Positions 1 through 9,056 of a stretch of DNA of 64,000 nt are shown here, piece after piece. Each line of letters opens with the position of its first letter. The stretch's first letter is position 1. Origin of the DNA: Pandoraea sputorum. Its GTDB lineage: Bacteria; Pseudomonadota; Gammaproteobacteria; Burkholderiales; Burkholderiaceae. The translations under genes and the position numbers were made by a program. The stretch covers positions 5,394,001 to 5,458,000 of the forward strand of contig NZ_CP010431.2 in assembly GCF_000814845.2 (NCBI RefSeq), read 5' to 3'. Under the pieces are notes generated by a model. It was given only the letters and a program-made list of their open reading frames with translations, was not told the DNA's origin and made no database searches.

Positions 1-931
1 ACGTCTTTGCGGTCTCCATGATCCGTGCGTTCCACTTCGGCAGCCACTCAAGCAGGAACTGGGCAAAACCTTCGGCCGCCGGAGACGGCGTACGCGACAA
101 CGGCTGGTAGACGCAAACCTGCCGAATCGTCTCGGGCGAGACGACACGACGCATCAGCAAACCGAACGGATGGGCGAGCGCCGCCACATAGCCGGGCGTG
201 AGCGTCGCGGCCAAGCCTTGCGAGGCGACGCCAAGTGCCGTCGTCACGTTGTCGACGACATCGATGGACGTGATGCGCGCATCGGGCGGCGCAGACTGAC
301 GCATCTGCGCGACGCTGCGCTCGTGGTCGCGTCCGGCGGCGACGAGCGGCGTGTCGCGCAGGTCGGTCCACCGCACGCGCTTGCGCCGCGCAAGCGCGTG
401 TTGCGGCGCGCACCACAGCACCCACGGGCTATCGAACGCGGGCGTACCGGCCACATGCGCGCCCGTTGCGCGATTCGGACCGATGGCAATGTCGAGATCG
501 CCGTTGGCAACATGATCGATGAGTGCATCGACGGGGGTATCGACCACGCGCACTACGACCTTCGGCCGCGAGGCGGCGTATTCGCGAATCGCAGCGGGCA
601 GCGCCATGCTGGCCAGCACCAGCGGCGCACCGACGCGCACGATGCCCGCGGCGCGGTTGCGCAGGTCGTCGGCCGTTTTCTCAGCGGCTTGCACGTAACG
701 CAGCACCGACTCGGCAGACGCCAGAAAATCGCGTCCGGCGCTGGAAAGGGCGACGCGCCGCGTAGTGCGGTCGAAGATGCGAAAGCCGAGCACCGACTCC
801 AGCTCGGCGACCAACTGACTGATGGCGGACGATGTGAGTCCCAGGCGATTGCCCGCCTCGGCAAAGCTGTGCAATTCGGCGATGGCTACCAGTGCTTCGA
901 ACTGGCGCAGCGTGACGCGGGTCAGGGGCAT
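1..931 (-). CDS. LysR-family transcriptional regulator (3' end outside window)
   Basis: A reading frame of 310 codons opens with ATG at 931 and runs off the left edge without a stop. It begins MPLTRVTLRQFEALVAIAE and has the LysR winged helix-turn-helix at about residues 8-65 (LHSFAEAGNRLGLTSSAISQ is the recognition region), followed by a substrate-binding domain from about residue 90. LysR proteins are usually 290-320 aa, so only a few C-terminal residues should be missing. It is divergent from the aminotransferase gene at 1060, and the 47-bp element at 940-986 starts 9 bp upstream of its start codon, so autoregulation is likely. I infer that it controls the aminotransferase/transporter pair and the hpa-type operon that ends at 9866, because a copy of the same element precedes that operon. 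Its effector is not visible from sequence. Confidence 0.9.
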   Translation of the reverse strand, partial: MPLTRVTLRQFEALVAIAELHSFAEAGNRLGLTSSAISQLVAELESVLGFRIFDRTTRRVALSSAGRDFLASAESVLRYVQAAEKTADDLRNRAAGIVRVGAPLVLASMALPAAIREYAASRPKVVVRVVDTPVDALIDHVANGDLDIAIGPNRATGAHVAGTPAFDSPWVLWCAPQHALARRKRVRWTDLRDTPLVAAGRDHERSVAQMRQSAPPDARITSIDVVDNVTTALGVASQGLAATLTPGYVAALAHPFGLLMRRVVSPETIRQVCVYQPLSRTPSPAAEGFAQFLLEWLPKWNARIMETAKT

Positions 932-939
932 GGCGTTTC

Positions 940-986
940 GATTATCAAGTTTCGCTTACGAATGGACCAGAATCGATTGATTGTTC
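940..986 (+). promoter_or_regulatory. 47-bp shared regulatory element, copy 1 (aminotransferase/LysR intergenic)
   Basis: This 47-bp stretch matches the reverse complement of 9931-9977 at 40 of 47 positions without gaps, including an exact 16-bp core AATCGATTGATTGTTC (971-986). It ends 73 bp before the aminotransferase start codon. A second AATCGATT lies at 1007-1014. Position and duplication are seen directly; that it is the LysR binding site is inference. Confidence 0.75.
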
Positions 987-1059
987 CGCAAAGGGACGTC
1001 GCCCACAATCGATTTTCAAAATTCCCCCGTGAACCGAAGATCGAGACGGAGCGAGCCTC

Positions 1060-2259
1060 ATGTTTTCCCACGTCGACGCCTACCCTGGCGACCCCATCCT
1101 CAGCCTGAACGAAGCCTTCGGTCAGGATCCCCGCCAGCACAAGGTCAACCTGTCCATCGGCATCTACTTCGACGACGACGGTCGTCTGCCGGTCATGCAG
1201 GCCGTGCGCGACGCCGAGTCGGCTGTCCTCGCCGACATCGGTCCACGTCCCTATCTCCCGATGGCGGGCACCCCGGCGTACCGCGACGCAGTGCAAGCCC
1301 TTGTCTTTGGCGAGCAGAACGCCGCGCGGCGCGAGCAGCGCATCGCCACCTTGCAGACACTGGGCGGCGGCGGCGCATTGCGTGTCGGGGCCGATTTCCT
1401 GAAACGCTACTTCCCCGAGAGCACCCTCTGGATCAGCGATCCGAGCTGGGACAACCATCGCGTGGTGTTCGAGAGCGCCGGATTCCAGGTGAAGTCCTAC
1501 CCCTATTACGACGACGCCACCGGTGGCCTACGCTTCGACGCCATGATGGACAAGCTGTCCTCGCTGCCGCCGCAGAGCATCGTGCTGTTGCACGCGTGCT
1601 GTCACAACCCGACCGGCGTCGACCTCTCGCAGGCGCAGTGGGAAGCGCTCGTGCCGGTGCTGCGCGAGCGCGGGCTGATTGCGTTCGTCGACATGGCGTA
1701 TCAGGGGTTCGGCGACGGACTCGACGCGGACGCCTTCGCAGTTCGCGCGCTGACCGACGCAGGTGTGCCGACGGTCGTCGCCAACTCCTTCTCGAAGAAC
1801 TTCTCGCTGTATGGAGAGCGCTGCGGCGCGTTGTCGGTGGTTTGCGCCACAGCGGACGAAGCGTCGCGCGTGTTCGGCCAGCTGATGGGCACCGTGCGTG
1901 CGAATTACAGCAATCCGCCGACGCACGGTGCGCGGCTCGTGGCAGAAGTGCTGACGACGCCATCGCTGCGCAGCGCGTGGCAGACCGAACTCGACGGCAT
2001 GCGCACGCGCATTGCATCGATGCGCAAGCAGATCCATGCACGCCTGGAACCCCATGTGAGCGGCGAAAAGCTGTCGCGCTACATCGCGCAGCGCGGCATG
2101 TTCACGTACACGGGCCTGTCGGCCGCGCAGGCGGACACGCTGCGCGAGACGCACGGTGTCTATGTGCTGCGCTCGGGACGCATGTGCGTTGCGGGCCTGA
2201 ACAACCGCAACGTCGACACTGTGGCGCACGCCATCGCACAGGTGCTCACGCAGCGCTGA
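1060..2259 (+). CDS. tyrB: Aromatic amino acid aminotransferase (TyrB/AspC family)
   Basis: This 399-aa protein is a class I fold-type aminotransferase that uses PLP to exchange amino groups between aromatic (or acidic) amino acids and 2-oxo acids in the cytoplasm. It opens MFSHVDAYPGDPILSLNEAF, typical of the TyrB/AspC subgroup, carries the HACCHNPTGVD motif and the PLP-lysine motif SFSKNFSLYGER near residue 246, and has the usual length (about 397-400). The start has a GGAG about ten bases upstream. The MHS transporter follows 91 bp later on the same strand. The preceding 47-bp element is shared with the hpa-type operon, so its role here is probably catabolic: tyrosine or phenylalanine to the arylpyruvate. 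TyrB versus AspC specificity cannot be settled from sequence alone. Confidence 0.88.
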   Translation: MFSHVDAYPGDPILSLNEAFGQDPRQHKVNLSIGIYFDDDGRLPVMQAVRDAESAVLADIGPRPYLPMAGTPAYRDAVQALVFGEQNAARREQRIATLQTLGGGGALRVGADFLKRYFPESTLWISDPSWDNHRVVFESAGFQVKSYPYYDDATGGLRFDAMMDKLSSLPPQSIVLLHACCHNPTGVDLSQAQWEALVPVLRERGLIAFVDMAYQGFGDGLDADAFAVRALTDAGVPTVVANSFSKNFSLYGERCGALSVVCATADEASRVFGQLMGTVRANYSNPPTHGARLVAEVLTTPSLRSAWQTELDGMRTRIASMRKQIHARLEPHVSGEKLSRYIAQRGMFTYTGLSAAQADTLRETHGVYVLRSGRMCVAGLNNRNVDTVAHAIAQVLTQR

Positions 2260-2350
2260 CCGGGCATGACCGGCATTAACGCGGCGCGCATGCTCGCCGC
2301 ACAACGCTAGACGAGCATGCGCAACATATAAGACAACGACTGGAGACTTC

Positions 2351-3637
2351 ATGAACACTGCAACGGCTGCCGGTGCCCACATTCGCGGGCATTCGACTTC
2401 ACACACCTGGCGCGCGGTGATATCGGCGTCCATCGGTAACGCGCTGGAATGGTTCGATCTGGTCGTGTACGGCTTCTTCGCCGTCACGATCTCGAAGCTG
2501 TTCTTCCCCACGCACGACGACACGACCTCGCTACTGCTCACGCTCGGCACGTTCGGCGTGTCGTTCTTCATGCGACCACTGGGCGCAATTGTGATCGGCG
2601 TCTATGCAGATCGACGGGGGCGTCGTGAAGCGCTGACGCTCACGATTTTGCTGATGATGGCGGGCACAGCGATCATCGCTTTCATGCCGACGTACGAGAC
2701 CATCGGTTTGCTCGCACCGGCCGGCATCGTGCTGGCACGCATGATTCAGGGCTTTTCGGCGGGCGGTGAGTTCGGCAGTGCCACTGCGTTCCTTGCCGAA
2801 CACGCACCACAACGGCGCGGCTTCTTCGCGAGCTTTCAGGTCGCGAGTCAGGGGCTGACGACGCTACTGGCAGCGGGCTTCGGTGCGGTGCTCACGAGCA
2901 CGTTGACCCCGGATCAGATGATGAGCTGGGGCTGGCGCGTGCCGTTCCTGTTCGGCTTGCTGATCGGCCCGGTGGCGTATTACATCCGCCGTCACGTGAG
3001 CGAGACGCCGGAGTTTCTGGAATCCGAACCGACGCAAACGCCGCTGCGCGACACGTTGAGTCATCAGAAGATGCGTTTGTTGCTGGCGGTCGGCGCGGTC
3101 GTCGTTGCCACTGTCTCGACGTATCTGGTGCTGTACATGCCGACGTATGCCATCAAGCAACTGGGCCTGCCTGCGTCGGTGGCATTCGCAGCGACGGTCG
3201 CAACGGGGATCGTGCAGATGTTCCTCTCGCCGGTCGTAGGCGCGTGGTCGGATCGTGTGGGACGCGCCAAACCGATGATGATTGCCGCCGCGCTTCTGCT
3301 CGTGACGATCTGGCCGATGTTCTGGTTGCTGTCGACGCACCCGAGCTTCGGCGTGATGCTAGCATTGCAGACGGTGTTGGGCGTGTTGATGACGATGTAC
3401 TTCGCGCCGCTCCCGGCGCTGGCTTCGGAGATCTTCCCGGTGAAGACGCGCACGACGGGCCTGTCGCTGTCGTACAACCTGTCGGTGACGTTCTTCGGCG
3501 GCTTCGCCCCGTTCATTCTGACCTGGCTGATCACCGCGACGGGCAGCAAACTCGCTCCGAGCTTCTACATGATGGCCGCTGCCGCTGTGGGACTGATGGC
3601 GCTGAGCCAGGTGTACCGGCACACGGGTGTGCGCTGA
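2351..3637 (+). CDS. MFS transporter, metabolite:H+ symporter (MHS) family
   Basis: This 428-aa inner-membrane protein has about twelve hydrophobic segments. The first helix carries the MHS signature GNALEWFDLVVYGFF, and the loop between helices 2 and 3 has the MFS motif ADRRGRREAL. MHS members import organic acids such as citrate, 2-oxoglutarate, shikimate or aromatic acids with protons. GGAG sits seven bases before the ATG. It follows the aminotransferase gene with a 91-bp gap and ends at a hairpin terminator, so the two may be co-transcribed. The context suggests an aromatic or dicarboxylic substrate of the adjacent pathway; this is inference. Confidence 0.88.
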   Translation: MNTATAAGAHIRGHSTSHTWRAVISASIGNALEWFDLVVYGFFAVTISKLFFPTHDDTTSLLLTLGTFGVSFFMRPLGAIVIGVYADRRGRREALTLTILLMMAGTAIIAFMPTYETIGLLAPAGIVLARMIQGFSAGGEFGSATAFLAEHAPQRRGFFASFQVASQGLTTLLAAGFGAVLTSTLTPDQMMSWGWRVPFLFGLLIGPVAYYIRRHVSETPEFLESEPTQTPLRDTLSHQKMRLLLAVGAVVVATVSTYLVLYMPTYAIKQLGLPASVAFAATVATGIVQMFLSPVVGAWSDRVGRAKPMMIAAALLLVTIWPMFWLLSTHPSFGVMLALQTVLGVLMTMYFAPLPALASEIFPVKTRTTGLSLSYNLSVTFFGGFAPFILTWLITATGSKLAPSFYMMAAAAVGLMALSQVYRHTGVR

Positions 3638-3668
3638 TCGGCGCGCGTCATCCGAATCCATAAGAGAA

Positions 3669-3697
3669 AAGGGGCACCGCGGTGCCCCTTCTTCTTT
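3669..3697 (+). terminator. Rho-independent terminator after the MHS transporter
   Basis: AAGGGGCACCG/CGGTGCCCCTT is a perfect 22-bp palindrome (3669-3690) followed by CTTCTTT. It lies between convergent genes and could serve both strands. Confidence 0.75.
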
Positions 3698-3720
3698 ATG
3701 CCCTGCCAGCGACGAACGAC

Positions 3721-4710
3721 TTACTGCGGATACAACCCATGCACCCGACCGAACAATCGGGTCAGGCCCAGCAGCGCATCGATGTTCGGCGTCGGCACGC
3801 CGACCCGCTGACCGATCTCGCGCACAACGCTCACCAGCGCGTCGAGTTCGATGGGACGGTTCGCTTCCACGTCCTGCAGCATCGACGTCTTGAACGCCCC
3901 CAGCTTTGCCGTCACCTGATGCCGGTCTTCCGGCGACTGGTCGATGGCGCATCCGATCTTCGCGCCGATGGCCGCGGCCTCGCGCATCGCCGCCGAGCAG
4001 AAATCGCGCACCAGCGGGTCGTCGAGCAACCGGTCGATGGTTGCGCCCGTGATCGCCGACACCGGGTTCATCGTGAGATTGCCCCAGAGCTTGTACCAGA
4101 TATCCAGACGCACGTTCTCCGACGCCTTCGCCTCGAACCCCGCACGCTCAAGCAACGCCGCCAGACGCTGCACGCGCTCGCTCGCACCGCCTCCCGGCTC
4201 GCCGATGATCAGCCCACGGCCCATCTTGTGATCGACCAGCCCCGGCTCCGGCGTCGAAGCACTCGCGTGCACCACGCAACCGATCACGTTCGCCAACGGA
4301 ATCGCCGCGCCGATGGCACCCGCCGGATCGATGCTCGTAAGCGTCCCATCGCCAAACCCCGGCACGCCCTGACAGAACCACCACGGCACGCCGTTCATCG
4401 CGGGTAACACGAGCGTTTGCGGCCCGAGCAACGGCACCACCGACGCCGCCACCTGCGCCAGCGCCGGTCCCTTCACCGCAATCACGACCAGATCCTGCTC
4501 GCCAAGCTTCGCAGCGTCCTCCAACGGATGCGCCGCCGCCACCGGGCCGGTTGCCAGCGTCTCGCCCTGCCTGACCCGCCAGCCCCGCTCTCGCAGTGCG
4601 GCCAGCGTCGCGCCACGCGCCAGCGCGCTGACCTGCGCTTCGCCCGTCGCCGCGAGTCGCTGCCCGATCAGCCCACCGATGGCGCCCGCGCCAATGATCG
4701 TCACCTTCAT
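3721..4710 (-). CDS. 2-dehydropantoate 2-reductase family protein (PanE-like)
   Basis: This 329-aa protein has an N-terminal Rossmann fold (MKVTIIGAGAIGG, residues 1-13) and a C-terminal ketopantoate-reductase helical domain with a lysine-containing stretch (YKLWGNLTMNP, near residue 207). Family members reduce a 2-oxo acid with NADPH. The start at 4710 was chosen because it places the dinucleotide-binding glycines at the expected N-terminus; the frame is open upstream to 4926, inside the FAH gene. It lies 4 bp after that gene, so it is the last gene of the hpa-type operon. No such enzyme belongs to the classical homoprotocatechuate pathway. It may act on a pathway-derived 2-oxo acid rather than on ketopantoate, hence no gene symbol. 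Confidence 0.82.
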   Translation of the reverse strand: MKVTIIGAGAIGGLIGQRLAATGEAQVSALARGATLAALRERGWRVRQGETLATGPVAAAHPLEDAAKLGEQDLVVIAVKGPALAQVAASVVPLLGPQTLVLPAMNGVPWWFCQGVPGFGDGTLTSIDPAGAIGAAIPLANVIGCVVHASASTPEPGLVDHKMGRGLIIGEPGGGASERVQRLAALLERAGFEAKASENVRLDIWYKLWGNLTMNPVSAITGATIDRLLDDPLVRDFCSAAMREAAAIGAKIGCAIDQSPEDRHQVTAKLGAFKTSMLQDVEANRPIELDALVSVVREIGQRVGVPTPNIDALLGLTRLFGRVHGLYPQ

Positions 4711-4714
4711 CCGT

Positions 4715-5668
4715 CTACTCCGGTTGTTGTGCCGCGAGACGATAGTTCTCCTTGAATCGCTCCGGCACACGTTCGTCAAAACCCAGCGCCACACGGCGCA
4801 CTTCCGGACTGTCGCCCGGCGGATGGCCCACACCGAGCGCCGCTGCACGCGGGGCATCGATCTGCACGACCCGGCCGGAGAGCCGTCCCAATCCCGTAAT
4901 CTCGCACTCCACCAGATCGCCCGCATCCACCGAACGCGAGTGGCACGGCGTGCCCATCAGAATGACGTCACCCGGCATCAGCGTGATGTGACGCGCAATG
5001 TCCGCGATCACGTAATGCGGGCCCCAGATCGTTTCGTCGCCGATGTGCGCTTCCTGCACGACACGTCCGTTGCGATAGGTGCGCAACGTCTGTTCGAACA
5101 GGTTCACGCCTCGCACGATACCCGGTCCGATGGGCAGCAGCGTGTCCGCCCCCTTCACCCGCAGCATCGATCCCTGATCGGTGTCGCGAAAGTCCTGCAA
5201 GCCCATGTCCAGCGCCGGACAGAAGCCTTCGATGTAATCCCATGCTTCGTCCGGCAGCACGTTGCGACACGTGCGCCCGATCACCACCGCATACTCGCTT
5301 TCGTAGTTCAGATACCGGCAATCCGTCGGTTTCAGAATCTGGCCGTCGTGGCCGTTGAGCGACGTCGTCGGCTTCATGAAGTACGTCGGCGTGTCGGTGG
5401 GCTTGGGTTTGTTGCGCGTCTCCATGCTACGCGAGCGATAGGAGATGTGCACGGCGATGATCTTCGACGGATTCACCGGTGGCAGATGCGTCACCGTTTG
5501 CGGATCGACAAGACGTCCATCGTCGAGCCGGAGCATGCCCTGCGCGTCTCCCGTCTCATCGATCATCGTGCCCCAGAACGCGCTGCCGCCCAGCAGAATA
5601 TGGCGACGCTCCACGCGCGGGCCGCGCATCACCGCAGGCAATTCACGCAGCGGAAATTCGAAATCCAT
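4715..5668 (-). CDS. Fumarylacetoacetate hydrolase-family protein (HpaG-like)
   Basis: This 317-aa protein has the FAH fold, including the metal-ligand region YESEYAVVIGR near residue 120, followed by ALDMGLQDFRD and the MGTPCHSRSVDAGD segment near the C-terminus. In homoprotocatechuate meta-cleavage the FAH protein HpaG decarboxylates 5-oxopent-3-ene-1,2,5-tricarboxylate and isomerises the product. Enteric HpaG is a tandem FAH fusion of about 430 aa, while this protein has a single domain with an N-terminal extension, so one of the two activities may be missing or located elsewhere. It is 12 bp downstream of the extradiol dioxygenase gene. Another 2-oxo acid or acylpyruvate substrate remains possible. 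Confidence 0.82.
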   Translation of the reverse strand: MDFEFPLRELPAVMRGPRVERRHILLGGSAFWGTMIDETGDAQGMLRLDDGRLVDPQTVTHLPPVNPSKIIAVHISYRSRSMETRNKPKPTDTPTYFMKPTTSLNGHDGQILKPTDCRYLNYESEYAVVIGRTCRNVLPDEAWDYIEGFCPALDMGLQDFRDTDQGSMLRVKGADTLLPIGPGIVRGVNLFEQTLRTYRNGRVVQEAHIGDETIWGPHYVIADIARHITLMPGDVILMGTPCHSRSVDAGDLVECEITGLGRLSGRVVQIDAPRAAALGVGHPPGDSPEVRRVALGFDERVPERFKENYRLAAQQPE

Positions 5669-5680
5669 GATGTCGCCTCG

Positions 5681-6544
5681 TCAGATCGTATCGAACCAGA
5701 TATGCACGTTGCCCGTGCCTCGCGCGTTCTCGTAGTCCGACAGCACGGTGCCCGCGCTGCGGCATTCGGCCCCACCGAGCGCACCGACCATCTGCAGGTA
5801 GTGCGCGCCGTGCGCTTCCCACGGACGCTTCCGGTAGTCCGTATCCCAGTCCGCCAGAATCCGGTCGTGACGTCCCTCGCGAAACGCTTCGATGGCCCGC
5901 TTGTCGCTCTCGATGTTCTCCGGGCGCGACACGTTGCTCTCGTGAAAGATGCGCGGATGATTCGGCTTCCAGTCGATGCCGTTGAACTTGTGACTCAGCG
6001 CGCCTGACGCCAGCATCACCACCCGCAGATCGCTGCGGCGAATCGCCTCGCCGATCACTTCGCCTGATTGCAGGAAGTGCTGCGTCTCGCAGTTCTGGCA
6101 CGAGCTCACGGTGACGATCGGCCATGCGTCCAGACGCATCTGTTTGATGACGTTAATCGTCGGGTAATGCCGTGCGAGATCCGGATGCTGCACGGCGCGC
6201 GCACGCACGCCACGCTCACGCGCTACGCCGTCGATGGCGAGCGCCAGTTCCGGGTGTCCGCGATAGTCGTAGGGCACACCGTGCAGATACCAAGGCATCT
6301 CGTCCGACGTGTACATGCCTGAGTAGCGCGCGCCGCCGTCGATCAGGTGATAGCCGGTCGTGAACCAGTGCGAATCGAAAATCATGACGACGTCCGGACG
6401 TACCGCTTCAATGCGCTCGCGCACTCGTGCGTACCCGGGAATCAGGTCCGAATCCGCCCCCGCGCCCTGCAACACGCGAAACTCCTCACATTGCATCAGG
6501 CCGGGGTGATGCGACACCAGCGCCGCGCCAACGATCTGTCCCAT
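5681..6544 (-). CDS. hpaD: Class III extradiol ring-cleavage dioxygenase (HpaD-like)
   Basis: This 287-aa protein belongs to the LigB-type extradiol dioxygenases, which cleave catechols next to the hydroxyls with non-haem Fe(II). Candidate iron ligands are His12/His13 (VSHHPG) and the DSHW motif at 57-60, with LASGALSHKF further on. Length and motif order match enteric homoprotocatechuate 2,3-dioxygenase (about 283 aa). The start at 6544 was chosen for its family-like N-terminus and upstream GGAGAG; the frame is open further upstream into the aldehyde dehydrogenase gene. Homoprotocatechuate is the likely substrate because HpaE, HpaI and HpaH homologues precede it in the operon. A related catechol cannot be excluded. 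Confidence 0.85.
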   Translation of the reverse strand: MGQIVGAALVSHHPGLMQCEEFRVLQGAGADSDLIPGYARVRERIEAVRPDVVMIFDSHWFTTGYHLIDGGARYSGMYTSDEMPWYLHGVPYDYRGHPELALAIDGVARERGVRARAVQHPDLARHYPTINVIKQMRLDAWPIVTVSSCQNCETQHFLQSGEVIGEAIRRSDLRVVMLASGALSHKFNGIDWKPNHPRIFHESNVSRPENIESDKRAIEAFREGRHDRILADWDTDYRKRPWEAHGAHYLQMVGALGGAECRSAGTVLSDYENARGTGNVHIWFDTI

Positions 6545-6603
6545 GCTGCTCTCCTCTTGTCCTATTGTCTTGCTGATTGTTTTGGCGATGCGACAGCGCG
6601 CCA

Positions 6604-8079
6604 TCAGCGATGGCTGAAGCTCGCCTTGAACGGTTGTTTCGGCACGACGACATCCTTCACGTCGCAGAAGAATTCGAAGCTCCAGTCGCCGCCCTCGCGT
6701 CCAACGCCCGAGCGTTTGATGCCGCCGAACGGTGCAGCCAGATCGCGAATGCCGAAGCTGTTGATCCAGATGAAGCCCGTGCGCACGCGCTCGGCAATCG
6801 CGATGGCATGCGCCTCGTCGCCGTAGCAAACGCCGCCCAGCCCGTAGTCGGTGCCGTTGGCCATGCCGACGACTTCGTCGTCGCTCGCGAAGGTTTGCAG
6901 TGTGAGCACCGGGCCGAAGACTTCCTGCTGCACGATCTCGTCCTGCTGGCGCAGATCGGTGAGCAGCGTCGGCGCGAAGTACTGCGCGCCGAAGTCATGC
7001 CGCGTGCCGCCCCACAGCACGCGAGCGCCGAGCGCGACGGCGCGCTCGACGAACCCCTGCACACGCTCTAGCTGACGCATATGGATAATTGGCCCGACTT
7101 CGGTCGCGGCGTCGCGCGGATCGCCCACGACGAGACGCCCGACCACCTCGCGCAGCTTTTCGATGAACATGGGGGCCACGTCCGCATGCACGAGCAGACG
7201 CGTCCCCGCGAGGCACACCTGCCCCGCGTTGCGGTACATCAGCGCGGCGGTCGCAGCGGCAGCGTCGAGATCGGCGTCGGCCAGCACGATAAACGCCGAC
7301 TTGCCGCCAAGTTCGAGGCTGCACGGCACCAGGTTGTCGGCGGCCGTCTTCGCAATCCATTTGGCCGTGGCGACCGAGCCGGTAAACGAGATGCGCGCGA
7401 GCCGTGCATCGCTGACCAGCGCCGCCCCGGTCTGCGCACCCGAGCCCTGCAACAGGTTGAAGACCCCCGGCGGCAATCCCGCCTCGTGCGCGCAATCGGC
7501 CAGTAGCGACGACGTCAACGGTGCCCACTCGGGCGCTTTGAGCACCACCGTGTTACCCGACGCCAACGCCGGGCCGATCTTCCACGTCGCCAGCATCAGC
7601 GGCGAATTCCACGGCGTGATGATGGCCACGACACCGGCCGGATCGTGGCGCACGAGGTGGCGTGCCTGCGGTGTCTCGATCACGCGGTCCTGCAGCGTCA
7701 GGGCATGCTCGGCGAACCATGTGATGTTTTGCATGGCGCGTGGCACGACACCGTGTGCCATGCGCGAGCGCAGCACGCCTGCGTCTGCGCTCTCAAGCGT
7801 AGCGAACGCGTCGGCGCGGCGACCGATGGCATCGGCGAAGCGCTGAAGATACGGTTGACGTTGCGCCGCGCTCAGCGCCGCCCACGCGGGAAACGCCAGC
7901 GAGGCCGACGTCACCGCAGCATCGACGTGACCGAGGTTGCCGCTGGCGATATTGCCCAGATGCGTCTGGTCGATGGGCGAGACGCACTCGAACGTCTCGG
8001 CAGACGCCACGCGACGGCCATCGATGTAGTGGTCCGGCGACACCGACACACCGGCGACGTCAAAACGGGTATCACTCAT
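6604..8079 (-). CDS. hpaE: 5-carboxymethyl-2-hydroxymuconate semialdehyde dehydrogenase (HpaE-like)
   Basis: This 491-aa NAD(P)+ aldehyde dehydrogenase has the substrate-entry motif ITPWNSPLMLATWKIGPALA, the general-base motif LELGGKSAF (Glu near 256) and the catalytic-cysteine motif GQVCLAGTR (Cys near 289). In the homoprotocatechuate pathway HpaE oxidises the ring-cleavage semialdehyde to the muconate. The length matches that family. The start at 8079 (MSDTRFDVAG) is the natural one; the open frame upstream to 8553 overlaps the aldolase gene and is not protein-like. It lies between hpaI (113-bp gap) and hpaD (59-bp gap). The assignment within the ALDH superfamily depends largely on these neighbours. 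Confidence 0.87.
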   Translation of the reverse strand: MSDTRFDVAGVSVSPDHYIDGRRVASAETFECVSPIDQTHLGNIASGNLGHVDAAVTSASLAFPAWAALSAAQRQPYLQRFADAIGRRADAFATLESADAGVLRSRMAHGVVPRAMQNITWFAEHALTLQDRVIETPQARHLVRHDPAGVVAIITPWNSPLMLATWKIGPALASGNTVVLKAPEWAPLTSSLLADCAHEAGLPPGVFNLLQGSGAQTGAALVSDARLARISFTGSVATAKWIAKTAADNLVPCSLELGGKSAFIVLADADLDAAAATAALMYRNAGQVCLAGTRLLVHADVAPMFIEKLREVVGRLVVGDPRDAATEVGPIIHMRQLERVQGFVERAVALGARVLWGGTRHDFGAQYFAPTLLTDLRQQDEIVQQEVFGPVLTLQTFASDDEVVGMANGTDYGLGGVCYGDEAHAIAIAERVRTGFIWINSFGIRDLAAPFGGIKRSGVGREGGDWSFEFFCDVKDVVVPKQPFKASFSHR

Positions 8080-8192
8080 GCCTTGTCTCTTTAAATGAAT
8101 ATTCGGGGGAAGCACAAAGGGGTGGGCGGGGAAGGCAGGGAAGGCGCGCGATTCGGAACATCGGGGGGATCGCGCGCCCTTTTGTTGCCCGC

Positions 8193-8987
8193 TCAGCCCT
8201 TCTCGGGGTTTGAGGTGTCCGGGACAGCAAACTTCGCGGCCAGTGCGCGGCTCGCGTTGGCGAGCAACGTGGTGTCGATGCCGACCGCAATGAACGTCAC
8301 GCCGAGGTCGAGGTAGTGGCGTGCCAGCGCCTCGTCGACGCACAGAATGCCCGCCGCCTTGCCCGCGCGACGAATGCGCGCAATGCCGTCTTCGACGGCG
8401 CTGCGCACTTCGGGGTGAGTGGCCTGCCCGAGGTAGCCCATCGACGCCGCGAGGTCCGCCGGGCCGATGAACACGCCGTGCACGCCATCGACGGCGGCGA
8501 TCTCGTCGACTTGCGCGAGTGCATCGGCCGTCTCCACCTGGACGAGCAGACACGTCGTGTCGTTCGCAGCGTGCAGATAGTCCTCGTATCGATTCCAGCG
8601 CGACGAGCGCGCCAGTCCGCTACCGACGCCACGCGTGCCCTGCGGCGGATAGCGCGTGGCGCTCGCGAGATCGCGCGCCATCGCGGCAGACTCGACCATC
8701 GGCACGAGTAGCGTCGTTGCGCCGATTTCGAGCACTTGCTTGATGAGCGCCGCGTCGCCGTGCGGCAGACGCACGACCGGGTGCACCGGATAGGGTGCGA
8801 CGGCCTGCAATGTCGCGAGCATCGTGCGCAGATCGTTCGGAGCGTGCTCGCCGTCGATCACGAGCCAGTCGAACCCGCTGCCTGCGCATAGCTCGGCGGC
8901 GTACGGCGTGGCGAGTCCCATCCACAGGCCGATCCGGCGCTCACCGCTTGCCAGTGCCTGACGGAAGGTGTTCGGAGGTGTTTTCAT
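8193..8987 (-). CDS. hpaI: 4-hydroxy-2-oxoheptanedioate aldolase (HpaI/HpcH family)
   Basis: This 264-aa protein is a class II pyruvate aldolase of the HpcH/HpaI family, which splits 4-hydroxy-2-oxoheptanedioate into pyruvate and succinate semialdehyde. The catalytic loop [14 protein letters not shown] lies at residues 39-52, VVRLPHGD near 73 supplies the conserved Arg, and VQVETADAL near 150 supplies the metal-binding Glu. The enteric enzyme has 262 aa, nearly the same length. The start at 8987 has an upstream purine-rich RBS. It is the second gene of the operon, 69 bp after hpaH. Confidence 0.9.
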   Translation of the reverse strand: MKTPPNTFRQALASGERRIGLWMGLATPYAAELCAGSGFDWLVIDGEHAPNDLRTMLATLQAVAPYPVHPVVRLPHGDAALIKQVLEIGATTLLVPMVESAAMARDLASATRYPPQGTRGVGSGLARSSRWNRYEDYLHAANDTTCLLVQVETADALAQVDEIAAVDGVHGVFIGPADLAASMGYLGQATHPEVRSAVEDGIARIRRAGKAAGILCVDEALARHYLDLGVTFIAVGIDTTLLANASRALAAKFAVPDTSNPEKG

Positions 8988-9056
8988 AACAAGGGCTTCC
9001 TGATGTGAGGGGCAGTCGGAGGCGGTCTATGGCCGCATCCGGCCGCAAACTAAACG